From Hymenobacter puniceus (lineage in GTDB: Bacteria; Bacteroidota; Bacteroidia; Cytophagales; Hymenobacteraceae), in the NCBI RefSeq assembly GCF_014333525.1, contig NZ_JACSCX010000007.1, forward strand, positions 186,001 to 250,000: a DNA stretch of 64,000 nucleotides. Reading direction: 5' to 3'. Positions within the stretch are counted from its first letter, which is position 1. Every line of letters starts with the position of its first letter. Positions 32,747-40,912 of this stretch are shown one piece after another. The position numbers and the translations under genes were made by a program. The notes under the pieces are model-generated. The model did no database searches. It saw only the letters and a program-made list of their open reading frames with translations, and was not told the origin of the DNA.

Positions 32747-33232
32747 ATGACTCCCACAAACGCAACACCCCAGAGCCTCGACGAAAACGAAATTACGCTG
32801 GGCACCGGCATGGGGCCGCTCCGCTTCGGCGCAACCATGGATGAGGTGCGCGCCCTGATGGGTGAGCCCGAAGAAATCGAAGAGTCGGAAGACGACGACG
32901 AGTTCGAGCACCAAGCCTGGAACTACCTCGAGGAAGGCTACTCGCTGTACTTCGACCGCGAAGACGACTTCCGCCTGAGCTGCATCGAAACCGACCACCC
33001 CGGCATGCGCCTTTACGGCGAGAACATCCATGGCAAAACACCCGAAGAAATCCAGGCCCTGATGAGCCGCCACGGCCACGAAGCCAGTGAGACCGAGAAG
33101 ATGGACACCGGTGAAATGCGCATTTCCTACGAGAAGGAAATGATTGACCTTTACTTTGATGAGAACGAGCTGCAGTTCGTCAACTTTGGCGTGTTTATCT
33201 CCGAAGACCTTGACGTACAGTGGCCTGCCTAA
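32747..33232 (+). CDS. Conserved-looking hypothetical acidic protein
   Basis: I do not recognise a family. The 161-residue protein is strongly acidic and without a signal peptide. It begins with a disordered 17-residue lead, then GTGMGPLRFGATMDEVRALMGEPEEIEE, a pattern like the N-terminal helix pair of BamE/SmpA-type or immunity-like folds. A strand-rich half follows (YLEEGYSLYFDREDDFRLSCIETDHP, and ISYEKEMIDLYFDENELQFVNFGVFI). It could be a small immunity or chaperone-like protein; this is only a resemblance. A DnaA box lies 8 bases after the stop. Confidence 0.7.
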   Translation: MTPTNATPQSLDENEITLGTGMGPLRFGATMDEVRALMGEPEEIEESEDDDEFEHQAWNYLEEGYSLYFDREDDFRLSCIETDHPGMRLYGENIHGKTPEEIQALMSRHGHEASETEKMDTGEMRISYEKEMIDLYFDENELQFVNFGVFISEDLDVQWPA

Positions 33233-33239
33233 GGCGAGG

Positions 33240-33282
33240 TTATCCACAAAATCAGGCAGAAAACGTGTTGATAAGTGGATAA
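33240..33282. other. Second small DnaA-box group
   Basis: One perfect TTATCCACA at 33240-33248 (plus strand) and one TTATCCACT on the minus strand at 33274-33282 lie 1.3 kb from the main cluster. They could be part of an extended origin or a DnaA-titration site. Confidence 0.5.
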
Positions 33283-33371
33283 GTGGCTGATTGTGTAAGT
33301 ATTTAGCATAGCTTATACTACTTACAGCTTGGAGTTATCCTCATTTCAGGTGTTACTAAAGTAGACGCCAT

Positions 33372-33407
33372 AAAAAAAGCCGCTCTCTTTTGAGAGCGGC
33401 TTTTTTG
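33372..33407. terminator. Bidirectional terminator
   Basis: A 16-base perfect hairpin (AAAAAAAGCCGCTCTC and complement, 4-base loop) with A- and T-runs on either side. It separates the convergent hypothetical gene and phosphate permease gene. Confidence 0.92.
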
Positions 33408-33447
33408 TATTAAGCGAAGAAACGAGACAGGGTATTAACCCTTGTTA

Positions 33448-34851
33448 CTAACCGAGAATTGCGCGGAACAGCAGGAACAAACCGCCTGACAGCGCCATCG
33501 TTACGGGCAGCGTGAGCACCCAGGCCAAGGCAATATTGCGTACCATCTGGGGGTTGAGGTTCTTGATGCCGCGGTTGGCCACCATCGAGCCGGCAATAGC
33601 CGACGACAACACGTGCGTGGTAGAGGCCGGCAAACCGTAGGCGGTGTTCACGCCAATCATGGCGGCAGCCACCAGCTCCGAAGAAGCGCCCTGCGCGTAA
33701 GTCAGGTGCTCCTTGCCAATCCGCTCACCGATGGTTTTCACGATGCGCTGCCAGCCGATCATGGTGCCACAGGCCAACGACAGCGACACGGCCAGCAACA
33801 CCCAGAAGGGTGCGTAGTCGGTGAAGGATTTCATGTCGGCAATGGCGCCGTCGTAGGTGGCGCGATCCGCGGTGCTAAGGCTCACCCGCTCGCTGCCGAG
33901 CAGCTTCTTGGCGCGGTTGGAGGTGAGCAGAATGCCTTTGCGAATCTGAAAGCGGGCGTCCTGCGGCAGCTGAGCCACGCTGGTTTTGCCGGCGAAGATG
34001 GCATCGAGCGTGTCGGTTTGGGTTTTGATTTCAGCCAGCATCTTCTGGTCGGCGGGGCTCAACTCGGCGGGGTTCACTTTGCCCATCACCTGCTCAATCT
34101 TCACCAGCGAGTCGCGCATGTCCAGCGGGTTCTTGCCGTTGTCGAGGGCAAAATAAGTGGGCACAATGCCAATGAGGATCAGCATGATCAGGCCTACGCC
34201 TTTCTGGCCGTCGTTGGAGCCGTGGAAAAAGCTTACCAGCGTGCAGGTCGCAATCAGAATGAGGCGAATCCAGATGGGCGGCGGCTTGTGCTTGTTAGGC
34301 TCCTTAAAGATGGATTTGTTGCGCACAAAGCGCTTCAGCAAAAACATCATGATGATGGTGAGCGAAAAGCCAAATAGTGGGCCGGTAAGCAGGGCCACGC
34401 CGGTTTCGCCGGCCTTGCTCCAGTTTACAGCCGCGTTTTGCGAGCCAGGCAGCAAACTAAAGGCTATGCCCACCCCCAGAATAGAGCCAATCAGGGCGTG
34501 CGACGACGACGACGGCAGCCCGTAGTACCAGGTGCCGACATTCCAGATAATGGCTCCTAAGATCAGGGCGCCCACCATGGCAATGCCGTGGTACACGTTT
34601 TGATCGACGAGGCTCTCGACGGGCAGCAGGTACACGATGCCCATAGCCACGGCAATGCCGCCGGAAAACACCCCGATGAAATTCCAGAAGGCCGACCAGA
34701 TAACGGCCACCCAGGGCCGCAGGGCATTGGTGTAGATAACCGTGGCCACGGCGTTGGCCGTGTCGTGAAAGCCATTGACAAATTCGAACGCGCAGGCTGC
34801 TACCAGACAGATGGCGAGTAGCAGTAGCACGTGAGGCTCTAAGCCAAACAT
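33448..34851 (-). CDS. PiT-family inorganic phosphate transporter
   Basis: The 467-residue membrane protein has the two duplicated PiT signatures, GFHDTANAVATVIYTNAL near the N-terminus and GSNDGQKGVGLIM in the middle. The paired GLPSSSSHALIGS and YGLPASTTHVLSS loops are also present. A soluble helical insert of about 100 residues (DMRDSLVKIEQVMGKVNPAE...) splits the two halves. It should import phosphate with H+ or Na+ across the inner membrane. The frame is open to 34917, but the ATG at 34851 (MFGLEPHV) fits the promoter at 34888-34895. No PhoU-like gene is adjacent. Confidence 0.95.
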   Translation of the reverse strand: MFGLEPHVLLLLAICLVAACAFEFVNGFHDTANAVATVIYTNALRPWVAVIWSAFWNFIGVFSGGIAVAMGIVYLLPVESLVDQNVYHGIAMVGALILGAIIWNVGTWYYGLPSSSSHALIGSILGVGIAFSLLPGSQNAAVNWSKAGETGVALLTGPLFGFSLTIIMMFLLKRFVRNKSIFKEPNKHKPPPIWIRLILIATCTLVSFFHGSNDGQKGVGLIMLILIGIVPTYFALDNGKNPLDMRDSLVKIEQVMGKVNPAELSPADQKMLAEIKTQTDTLDAIFAGKTSVAQLPQDARFQIRKGILLTSNRAKKLLGSERVSLSTADRATYDGAIADMKSFTDYAPFWVLLAVSLSLACGTMIGWQRIVKTIGERIGKEHLTYAQGASSELVAAAMIGVNTAYGLPASTTHVLSSAIAGSMVANRGIKNLNPQMVRNIALAWVLTLPVTMALSGGLFLLFRAILG

Positions 34852-34887
34852 AAGAAGGGAATTGGTGAAAAGACGGTTTTCATCATC

Positions 34888-34895
34888 CAAAGGTA
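34888..34895 (-). promoter_or_regulatory. Promoter of the phosphate transporter gene
   Basis: The minus strand has TACCTTTG (an exact TAnnTTTG match) and, 18 bases upstream, a TTG (34914-34916) suited to the -33 element. This is one of the best complete promoters in the window and places the start of transcription near 34881, 30 bases before the ATG. Confidence 0.65.
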
Positions 34896-35085
34896 GATGT
34901 ACCCTTAGGGGCGGCAAGATTATGAAATTGTTACGGTACTGCCCGGCTTGCCACCAGTTGAGGCGCTAAACGCAGGAAGTTGCCCGGGGTTAGCGCGAAA
35001 TATTCAACAACCGCTAAATTGTTGATTGGCAATCCGGCAACGTCTCTTCTGCCGCTGTGGCTAGGCTACAAGCGTAGGCTTTCCC

Positions 35086-35093
35086 TACTTTTG
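35086..35093 (+). promoter_or_regulatory. Bacteroidota -7 element for glyQS
   Basis: TACTTTTG is an exact TAnnTTTG match 67 bases before the glyQS ATG. The rest of the 308-base gap between the phosphate transporter and glyQS holds one small inverted repeat (TCAACAA/TTGTTGA near 35008-35030) and no gene. Confidence 0.55.
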
Positions 35094-35159
35094 CCCGGAG
35101 CGGCTGTAATTCCGACGAAGGAGGCATGACAGCCGACGCCTCTCACTTCTCCATACAGC

Positions 35160-36677
35160 ATGAGCAACGAGCAAAAAAACGCCGCCACCACCGAAAGCAC
35201 CCTGGCCAACATCGTGTCGCACGCCAAGGAATACGGCTTTGTCTTTCCGTCTTCGGAAATCTACGACGGCCTAGCCGCCGTGTACGACTACGGCCCCAAC
35301 GGCGTGGAGCTCAAGAACAACCTCAAGCAGCTCTGGTGGAAGGCCATGACGCAGCTCAACCAGAATGTGGTGGGCATCGACGCGGCCATCTTCATGCACC
35401 CGCTCACCTGGAAAGCCTCCGGCCACGTCGACGGCTTTTCGGACCCCATGATTGACAACCTCGACAGCAAGAAGCGCTACCGCGCCGACGTGCTGCTCGA
35501 AGACAAAGCCGCCGAATATGAGAAGAACGGCGAGCTGGCCCGCGCCGAAACCCTGCTGGCTGAAATGGGCCGCCTGCTCACGGCCGAGGACCTAGCCGGC
35601 GTCAAGCAGCTCATCATCGACGAAAAAATTCAGTGCCCCATCAGCAAAACCAGCAACTGGACCGACGTGCGCCAGTTCAACCTGATGTTCTCGACGCAGA
35701 TTGGGGCCGTAGCCGAAGACTCCAGCAAGATCTACCTGCGCCCCGAAACCGCTCAGGGCATCTTCGTAAACTTCCTGAACGTGCAGAAGTCGGCGCGGCA
35801 GAAGGTGCCGTTCGGCATTGCCCAGATCGGCAAAGCCTTCCGCAATGAGATTGTAGCCCGCCAGTTCATCTTCCGCATGCGGGAGTTCGAGCAGATGGAA
35901 ATGCAGTTCTTCGTTAGACCAGGAACCGAAGGCGAATGGTACGACACCTGGAAGGCCACCCGCCGCCGCTGGCACGAAGCCCTGGGCCTGCCCGCCGCCA
36001 AGCTCCGCTTCCACGACCACGACAAGCTGGCCCACTACGCCAAAGCCGCCGTGGATATTGAGTACGAATTCCCGTTTGGCTTCAAGGAAATCGAGGGTAT
36101 CCACTCCCGCTCCGACTTCGATTTGATGCAGCACCAGGCGCTGTCCAAGAAAAAGCAGCAGTACTTCGACGCCGACCTCGACCCCGAAACCGGCAAGCCC
36201 TACGGCAACTACGTGCCCTATGTGGTGGAAACCAGCGTGGGCGCCGACCGCCTGTTCCTGGCTACGCTCTGCCAGGCCTACACCGAGGAAACCATTACGG
36301 AAGGCGAAGGCGAGAAAGAGCAAACCAAGACGCGCACGTTCCTGAAGCTGCACCCGGCTGTGGCGCCCATTAAGGCTGCCATTTTCCCGCTGGTGAAAAA
36401 GGACGGCATGCCCGAGAAGGCCGAGGAAATCTTCAATGCCCTGCGCCATGATTTCCGGGTGGTAATGGAAGAGCGCGACGCCATCGGCAAGCGCTACACC
36501 CGCCAGGACCTTATCGGCACGCCGTTCTGCATTGTGGTGGATGGCCAGACGCTGGAAGACAACACCGTGACGGTGCGCCACCGCGACTCGCGCGAGCAGA
36601 CCCGCATGCCTATCTCGGAGCTCCACAGCTACATTGGACAGGCCGTAAGTCTGTCGCGCATTTTCGAGCAGCTGTAG
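35160..36677 (+). CDS. glyQS: Glycine--tRNA ligase (alpha2 type)
   Basis: The 505-residue class II synthetase attaches glycine to tRNA-Gly. Motif 1 region is GFVFPSSEIYDGLAAVYDYGPNGVELKNN, motif 2 FRNEIVARQFIFRMREFEQMEMQFF, and motif 3 YVVETSVGADRLFLATLCQAYTEE. The C-terminal anticodon-binding domain is complete (APIKAAIFPLVKKDGMPEKAEEIF ... LSRIFEQL). It is the single-chain, archaeal/eukaryal-like homodimer form common in Bacteroidota. It has its own promoter and an exceptionally strong terminator, so it is a single-gene unit. Confidence 0.97.
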   Translation: MSNEQKNAATTESTLANIVSHAKEYGFVFPSSEIYDGLAAVYDYGPNGVELKNNLKQLWWKAMTQLNQNVVGIDAAIFMHPLTWKASGHVDGFSDPMIDNLDSKKRYRADVLLEDKAAEYEKNGELARAETLLAEMGRLLTAEDLAGVKQLIIDEKIQCPISKTSNWTDVRQFNLMFSTQIGAVAEDSSKIYLRPETAQGIFVNFLNVQKSARQKVPFGIAQIGKAFRNEIVARQFIFRMREFEQMEMQFFVRPGTEGEWYDTWKATRRRWHEALGLPAAKLRFHDHDKLAHYAKAAVDIEYEFPFGFKEIEGIHSRSDFDLMQHQALSKKKQQYFDADLDPETGKPYGNYVPYVVETSVGADRLFLATLCQAYTEETITEGEGEKEQTKTRTFLKLHPAVAPIKAAIFPLVKKDGMPEKAEEIFNALRHDFRVVMEERDAIGKRYTRQDLIGTPFCIVVDGQTLEDNTVTVRHRDSREQTRMPISELHSYIGQAVSLSRIFEQL

Positions 36678-36687
36678 AAGCAGTTGA

Positions 36688-36753
36688 ATATTATTCGGGC
36701 ATAAAAAACCCGCGCTGTGTGTTCAGCGCGGGTTTTTTATGCCCGAATAATAT
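36688..36753. terminator. Terminator with 30-base perfect stem after glyQS
   Basis: Arms 36688-36717 and 36724-36753 are a perfect 30-base inverted repeat around a 6-base loop (TGTGTT). The stem contains the usual A-tract/GC core/T-tract and then continues outward with perfect complementarity in the ATTATTCGGGC part, which an ordinary terminator does not need. Confidence 0.9.
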
Positions 36754-36979
36754 GGCTGCAAGGGCAGCTTCGGCCAGTTAGGTTCTCATTTACAGTTGGA
36801 TAAGTTGAAATTTTTCCTGTAAAATAGCTACTGGTTTGTCGGCATTCGGAAAGAATATCACTTACTTGGGAGAAGTTCTTTTACCAATTGTTTTTGCTTG
36901 CCCTCTATGTGGGGCTGCCGGCCAGCAGTTGGTTTTCAGCTTGTTTCATTGTCTTTCATTCAACACATACATCTGGTAG

Positions 36980-39900
36980 ATGGGAATTTTTACTATTTCG
37001 AAGTACCCTTCCTCTGCATTTCAGGGCCTGTTGGCTGTCTTGGGCGTGTTGGCCGTGGCTCCGGCTGTGGCAGCAGAAGATCCAGGCAGAGTAGCAGCTC
37101 CCACCGAAGGACGCCACCTGCAGTTTGTGGCCAACCGCAACCAGTGGGCCCGGCCCGTGCTGTTTGCCACCGACGTGCCCGGCGGACGCTTATACCTGGA
37201 GCGGGGCCGGCTGTTGCAAACCCTCTACGACACTAAAGCCGTGGAAGAGCTCCACCACCATAAGCCCGACGGGCGCGACCACCGCATTAAGGCGCACGCC
37301 TATTCCGTGTCGTTTGTGGGCGGCAACATGCAGGCCCAGGTGAAGGGCGGCGACGAAACCGGCGAGGTAACCAACTACTTCCTGGGTGCAGACCGCAGCA
37401 AGTGGGCCAGCAATGTGCCTTCCTACAACGAAGTGCGCTACCAGGAGCTGTATCCGGGCACCAACCTGCGCTTTTACACCCACGACGAGCAGCTGGAGTA
37501 CGACTTTGAGCTGGCTCCCGGGGCAGATGCCCGCCGCATTCAGTTGCGCTACGAAGGCCAGCAGAAACTCGCTATTGTGAAAGGTGCGTTGCAGGTGACT
37601 ACCTCGGTGGGAACCGTAGTGGAACAAAGCCCGGTAGCTTATCAGCTGCAGAACGGCCGGAAAACGCCGGTTGCCTGCCGCTACGTGCTAAGCGCCGGCA
37701 ATACCCTGTCATTTGCTTTCCCACAGGACTACAACCACGCGCTGCCGCTGGTTATCGACCCTGTTCTGGTGTACTCGTCCTATACCGGCTCTACGGGCAG
37801 CAACTACGGCTACACCGCCACCTACGACGCGCAAGGCAACCTGTATGCCGGCGGAGTGGTGTTTGCCGCCGGCTACCCCACCACCACCGGGGCCTACGAC
37901 GTGAGCTTTGCCGGCAGCCAGGACTACGGCATCATGAAATTCAACCCATCGGCTACTACCCGGGGCGCTTCGCGCATCTACGGCACTTATGTGGGCGGCG
38001 CTTCCACCGACCATCCGCACAGTATGGTGGTAGACCCCGCCGGGAACCTCGTTATCCTGGGTACTACCAGCTCCTCCGACTTTCCAACTACCGCCAATGC
38101 CTTCGACGTGAGCTTCAATACCGGGGCTGACATTGTGGTGTCGAAGCTAAGTCCTGACGGCCGGCAACTGCTGGCTTCCACGTTTTTCGGCGGCTCGGGC
38201 GTTGATGGCCAGATCAGCGGCACACTCGACAAAAATTACAACGACACCTACCGGGGCGACGTCACCACCGACCCCCAGGGCAATATTTACCTGGCAACCG
38301 TGAGTTCGTCGGCTAACCTGCCGATAATCAATGGCTTCCAGCAAACCAAAGGCAACAACTCGGACGCTGTGGTAGCCAAATTCAGCTCCAGCCTCAATAG
38401 CCTGACGTGGAGCACGTTTCTGGGTGGCTCGGGCGAAGACGCGGCCTATTCGGTGCAGGTGGATAGCACCGGTACCGTGTTTGTAAGCGGCGGTACTACC
38501 AGCACCAACTTTCCGGGCACCGCGGGCGGCCTCAACCCGCAGTATCGGGGCGGTAGCGCCGACGGCTTTGTGGCCCGTATTGTGCCGGCCGGCAACGACC
38601 TGTTTCAGGCTTCTTATATCGGTACGCCTGGCTACGACCAAGCTTATTTCCTGCAGCTTGACCGCCAGGGTGAGGTATACCTGTTCGGGCAGACTGATGG
38701 CGCTTACCCTGTATCGGCGGGCGTATATTCCAACCCCAACAGCCTGCAGTTTCTCCACAAAATCAACCGCCTGCTGACTACCACGCGCTTCTCTACGGTG
38801 GTAGGCAACGGCAACTCAGGCTCTACCAATATTTCGCCAACGGCCTTTCTGGTAGATAACTGCGGGCAGATTCTGCTTTCCGGGTTTGGGGGCAACATCG
38901 CCAACATGCCCGTGACCCCCAATGCCATTCAGACGTCGTCGTCGGGGGCTTCGGGCAGCTTCGGCTACTTCTACATCATGCAGCTGGCGGCCAATGCCAG
39001 CGGCCTTGTGTATGGCACCTACTTCGGCAACGGCAGCTGCCACGTAGATGGTGGCACCTCGCGCTTCGACAAAAAAGGCATTATCTACCAGTCGATGTGC
39101 GTAGGCAGTGGCTCGACGCCGCTGCCCGTCACGCCCAATGGCTTCTCGGCCACCAACAACTCCAGCTGGAACAATGCCGCCTTCAAGATTGACGTGCTGC
39201 AGCTGGATGCCTCTTTCACGCCATCGGCCACCCCCGGCGGGTCACGGATCCGTACGGGCTGCGCGCCGCTCACGGTGTTCTTCACCCGGCCTTCAGTGAG
39301 TGGTACGTCTACGAACTGGACTTTCGGCAACGGCCTGAGCTCCAGCAATGCTACCACCACGGTAAGCACCGTTTACAGCACTCCGGGTACCTATATTGCC
39401 CGTCTCACCGTCACGGACCCTTCCAACTGCATCCAAAGCGCCACGGCCACCGATACGATTGTGGTGTATGGCCTGCCGCCGGCTGCTGCTGGTCCCGACC
39501 GTACTATCTGCGAGGGCGGCTCTGTAACGCTTTCTGTGCCAGATGCCGGCCCCGGCGTTACGTACGCGTGGTTTCCGCCAATAGGCCTCAATACCACCAC
39601 AGGCCGCACGGTAGTGGCTTCGCCTACGGCCAGCACGTTCTACATTCTCACTACCACCACGCCCAACAACTGCACCGGCAAAGACACCGTGCTGGTATCG
39701 GTGGCTCGGCGGCCACAGATTACGGCGGCAGTTGGGGTAGTCAATGAGTTTACGGGCGTGCCCGTGTCGTTTAGCAGCACGACCACTGCCGCCGTCGGCA
39801 GCTATGTCTGGGACTTCGGCGACGGCACTTTCGGTAGTGGAGCCGCCCCGAGCCACACCTACACCCGCCCCGGTATCTATCAGGTTCGTCTGGTGGCCCG

Positions 39901-40198
39901 CTACGGCTTGAATGGCCAGTGCGAGGAGTCCAGAGTGGTGACGGTGAATATCTTCCAGGAAGAAAAGCCCAACGTTATTACCCCCAACGGCGACGGCCTC
40001 AACGATACGTTCAAGCCCTTCGTGACGCTGCAGCCGGTTGATATCCAGATTTTTAACCGCTGGGGCAAAAAGGTGTTCGAGCAAAACAACTACAGCCAGG
40101 GCTGGGGCCAGGACAACGTGCCCGGCGGCGTGTATTTCTACCAGCTCAAAAGCACCACCGGCGAAAGCTGGAAAGGCTGGCTGGAAGTGGTCCGGTAG
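36980..40198 (+). CDS. Giant T9SS-exported adhesin-like protein (SBBP repeats, PKD domains, gliding C-terminal domain)
   Basis: The 1072-residue protein has a signal peptide (AVLGVLAVAPAVAAED). A conserved N-terminal region (HLQFVANRNQWARPVLFAT ... YNEVRYQELYPGTNLRFY) is followed by several SBBP beta-propeller repeats (for example SMVVDPAGNLVILGTTSSSDFP and SVQVDSTGTVFVSGGTTSTNFP). Two PKD-like domains (YSTPGTYIARLTVTD; YVWDFGDGTFG...YTRPGIYQVRLVARY) come next. The gliding-motility-associated type B sorting domain ends the protein (NVITPNGDGLNDTFKP ... FNRWGKKVFE ... GGVYFYQL). It should be exported by the type IX system to the cell surface and may take part in adhesion or gliding. Confidence 0.92.
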   Translation: MGIFTISKYPSSAFQGLLAVLGVLAVAPAVAAEDPGRVAAPTEGRHLQFVANRNQWARPVLFATDVPGGRLYLERGRLLQTLYDTKAVEELHHHKPDGRDHRIKAHAYSVSFVGGNMQAQVKGGDETGEVTNYFLGADRSKWASNVPSYNEVRYQELYPGTNLRFYTHDEQLEYDFELAPGADARRIQLRYEGQQKLAIVKGALQVTTSVGTVVEQSPVAYQLQNGRKTPVACRYVLSAGNTLSFAFPQDYNHALPLVIDPVLVYSSYTGSTGSNYGYTATYDAQGNLYAGGVVFAAGYPTTTGAYDVSFAGSQDYGIMKFNPSATTRGASRIYGTYVGGASTDHPHSMVVDPAGNLVILGTTSSSDFPTTANAFDVSFNTGADIVVSKLSPDGRQLLASTFFGGSGVDGQISGTLDKNYNDTYRGDVTTDPQGNIYLATVSSSANLPIINGFQQTKGNNSDAVVAKFSSSLNSLTWSTFLGGSGEDAAYSVQVDSTGTVFVSGGTTSTNFPGTAGGLNPQYRGGSADGFVARIVPAGNDLFQASYIGTPGYDQAYFLQLDRQGEVYLFGQTDGAYPVSAGVYSNPNSLQFLHKINRLLTTTRFSTVVGNGNSGSTNISPTAFLVDNCGQILLSGFGGNIANMPVTPNAIQTSSSGASGSFGYFYIMQLAANASGLVYGTYFGNGSCHVDGGTSRFDKKGIIYQSMCVGSGSTPLPVTPNGFSATNNSSWNNAAFKIDVLQLDASFTPSATPGGSRIRTGCAPLTVFFTRPSVSGTSTNWTFGNGLSSSNATTTVSTVYSTPGTYIARLTVTDPSNCIQSATATDTIVVYGLPPAAAGPDRTICEGGSVTLSVPDAGPGVTYAWFPPIGLNTTTGRTVVASPTASTFYILTTTTPNNCTGKDTVLVSVARRPQITAAVGVVNEFTGVPVSFSSTTTAAVGSYVWDFGDGTFGSGAAPSHTYTRPGIYQVRLVARYGLNGQCEESRVVTVNIFQEEKPNVITPNGDGLNDTFKPFVTLQPVDIQIFNRWGKKVFEQNNYSQGWGQDNVPGGVYFYQLKSTTGESWKGWLEVVR

Positions 40199-40211
40199 TA
40201 TTGAATACCTC

Positions 40212-40270
40212 ACCGCTCATAGAAACGCCGCCCCGGATTAGCTTTCGGGGCGGCGTTTTTTATGAGCGGT
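40212..40270. terminator. Terminator with extended arms
   Basis: The core AACGCCGCCCCG / CGGGGCGGCGTT with a T-run is flanked by further matching arms (ACCGCTCAT / ATGAGCGGT), so the inverted repeat spans about 24 bases per side with one small bulge. It lies between convergent genes. Confidence 0.88.
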
Positions 40271-40281
40271 GGAACGCTGCA

Positions 40282-40680
40282 TCAGTTTTCACTTAGCCAC
40301 TGTGTTGCATCGCGGCGAGAGGTGAAATAGTTGAACTCCACTTGGTCTGGGGGCGGGACAGAGGACGCCAGAAAACTGCCAACCTGGTGCCGATACTGCC
40401 CTTCCGATACAACAGCCGCAATAAACAACGGCCGGGAGGCGCGTCCGGCCAAGGCCTTCGTGAGTGGAAGCAGCAGGTCAGTATCGGCGTCGGTGGGTGG
40501 GGCAGGGCGCTTCAGATCCAGCAGCAGCTTCCCCACGCTTCGGTCCAGCATAGCTTCCAGCGCTTGGTGGTAGGCTAGGCCAAACGACGCAGACAGCCTG
40601 GTAGCACTGCAACTCAGTAGTAACGTGTCAGACTCCTCATGATAAGTAAGGGAGGCTTCCGGAGAATTAAATAAGGTCAT
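40282..40680 (-). CDS. Hypothetical STAS/SpoIIAA-like protein
   Basis: I do not recognise a precise family. The 132-residue protein has a strand-helix pattern suggesting the STAS fold. It includes ASLTYHEESDTLLLSCSATRLSASFGLAYHQALEAMLDRSVGKLLLDLKRPAP and ends FNYFTSRRDATQWLSEN. The overall size, the start (strand-turn-strand) and the end (F-x-x-x-x-x-A-x-x-W-L) parallel the gene at 14371-14778, so they may be distant paralogs. There is no signal peptide. The ATG at 40680 is the only reasonable start. Function unknown. Confidence 0.7.
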   Translation of the reverse strand: MTLFNSPEASLTYHEESDTLLLSCSATRLSASFGLAYHQALEAMLDRSVGKLLLDLKRPAPPTDADTDLLLPLTKALAGRASRPLFIAAVVSEGQYRHQVGSFLASSVPPPDQVEFNYFTSRRDATQWLSEN

Positions 40681-40887
40681 GACACTGGCAAAGCACTACA
40701 GGCAGAGCGAAGTGATTCGTGAATACGCCAGGCCCTTAATGATGTATCTACTTACGTTTTTTGGTTTGCAAAACGTTCCGTGCGGTTGAGGTAAATAACG
40801 GCAGCACAGGCAGTCGGGCTAGTGGGCCCCTAACGTAAGTCAGTCGTTCACCGTTTGGTGCCCGCCGCTTTGCTGCCCGGGGTTGCG

Positions 40888-40895
40888 TACCTTTG
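40888..40895 (+). promoter_or_regulatory. Bacteroidota -7 element for the MMPL exporter gene
   Basis: TACCTTTG lies 17 bases upstream of the ATG at 40913, so transcription probably starts within about 10 bases of the start codon. An alternative upstream GTG at 40883 would precede the promoter and is rejected. Confidence 0.6.
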
Positions 40896-40912
40896 CTGCA
40901 TTTTACCGGCCT

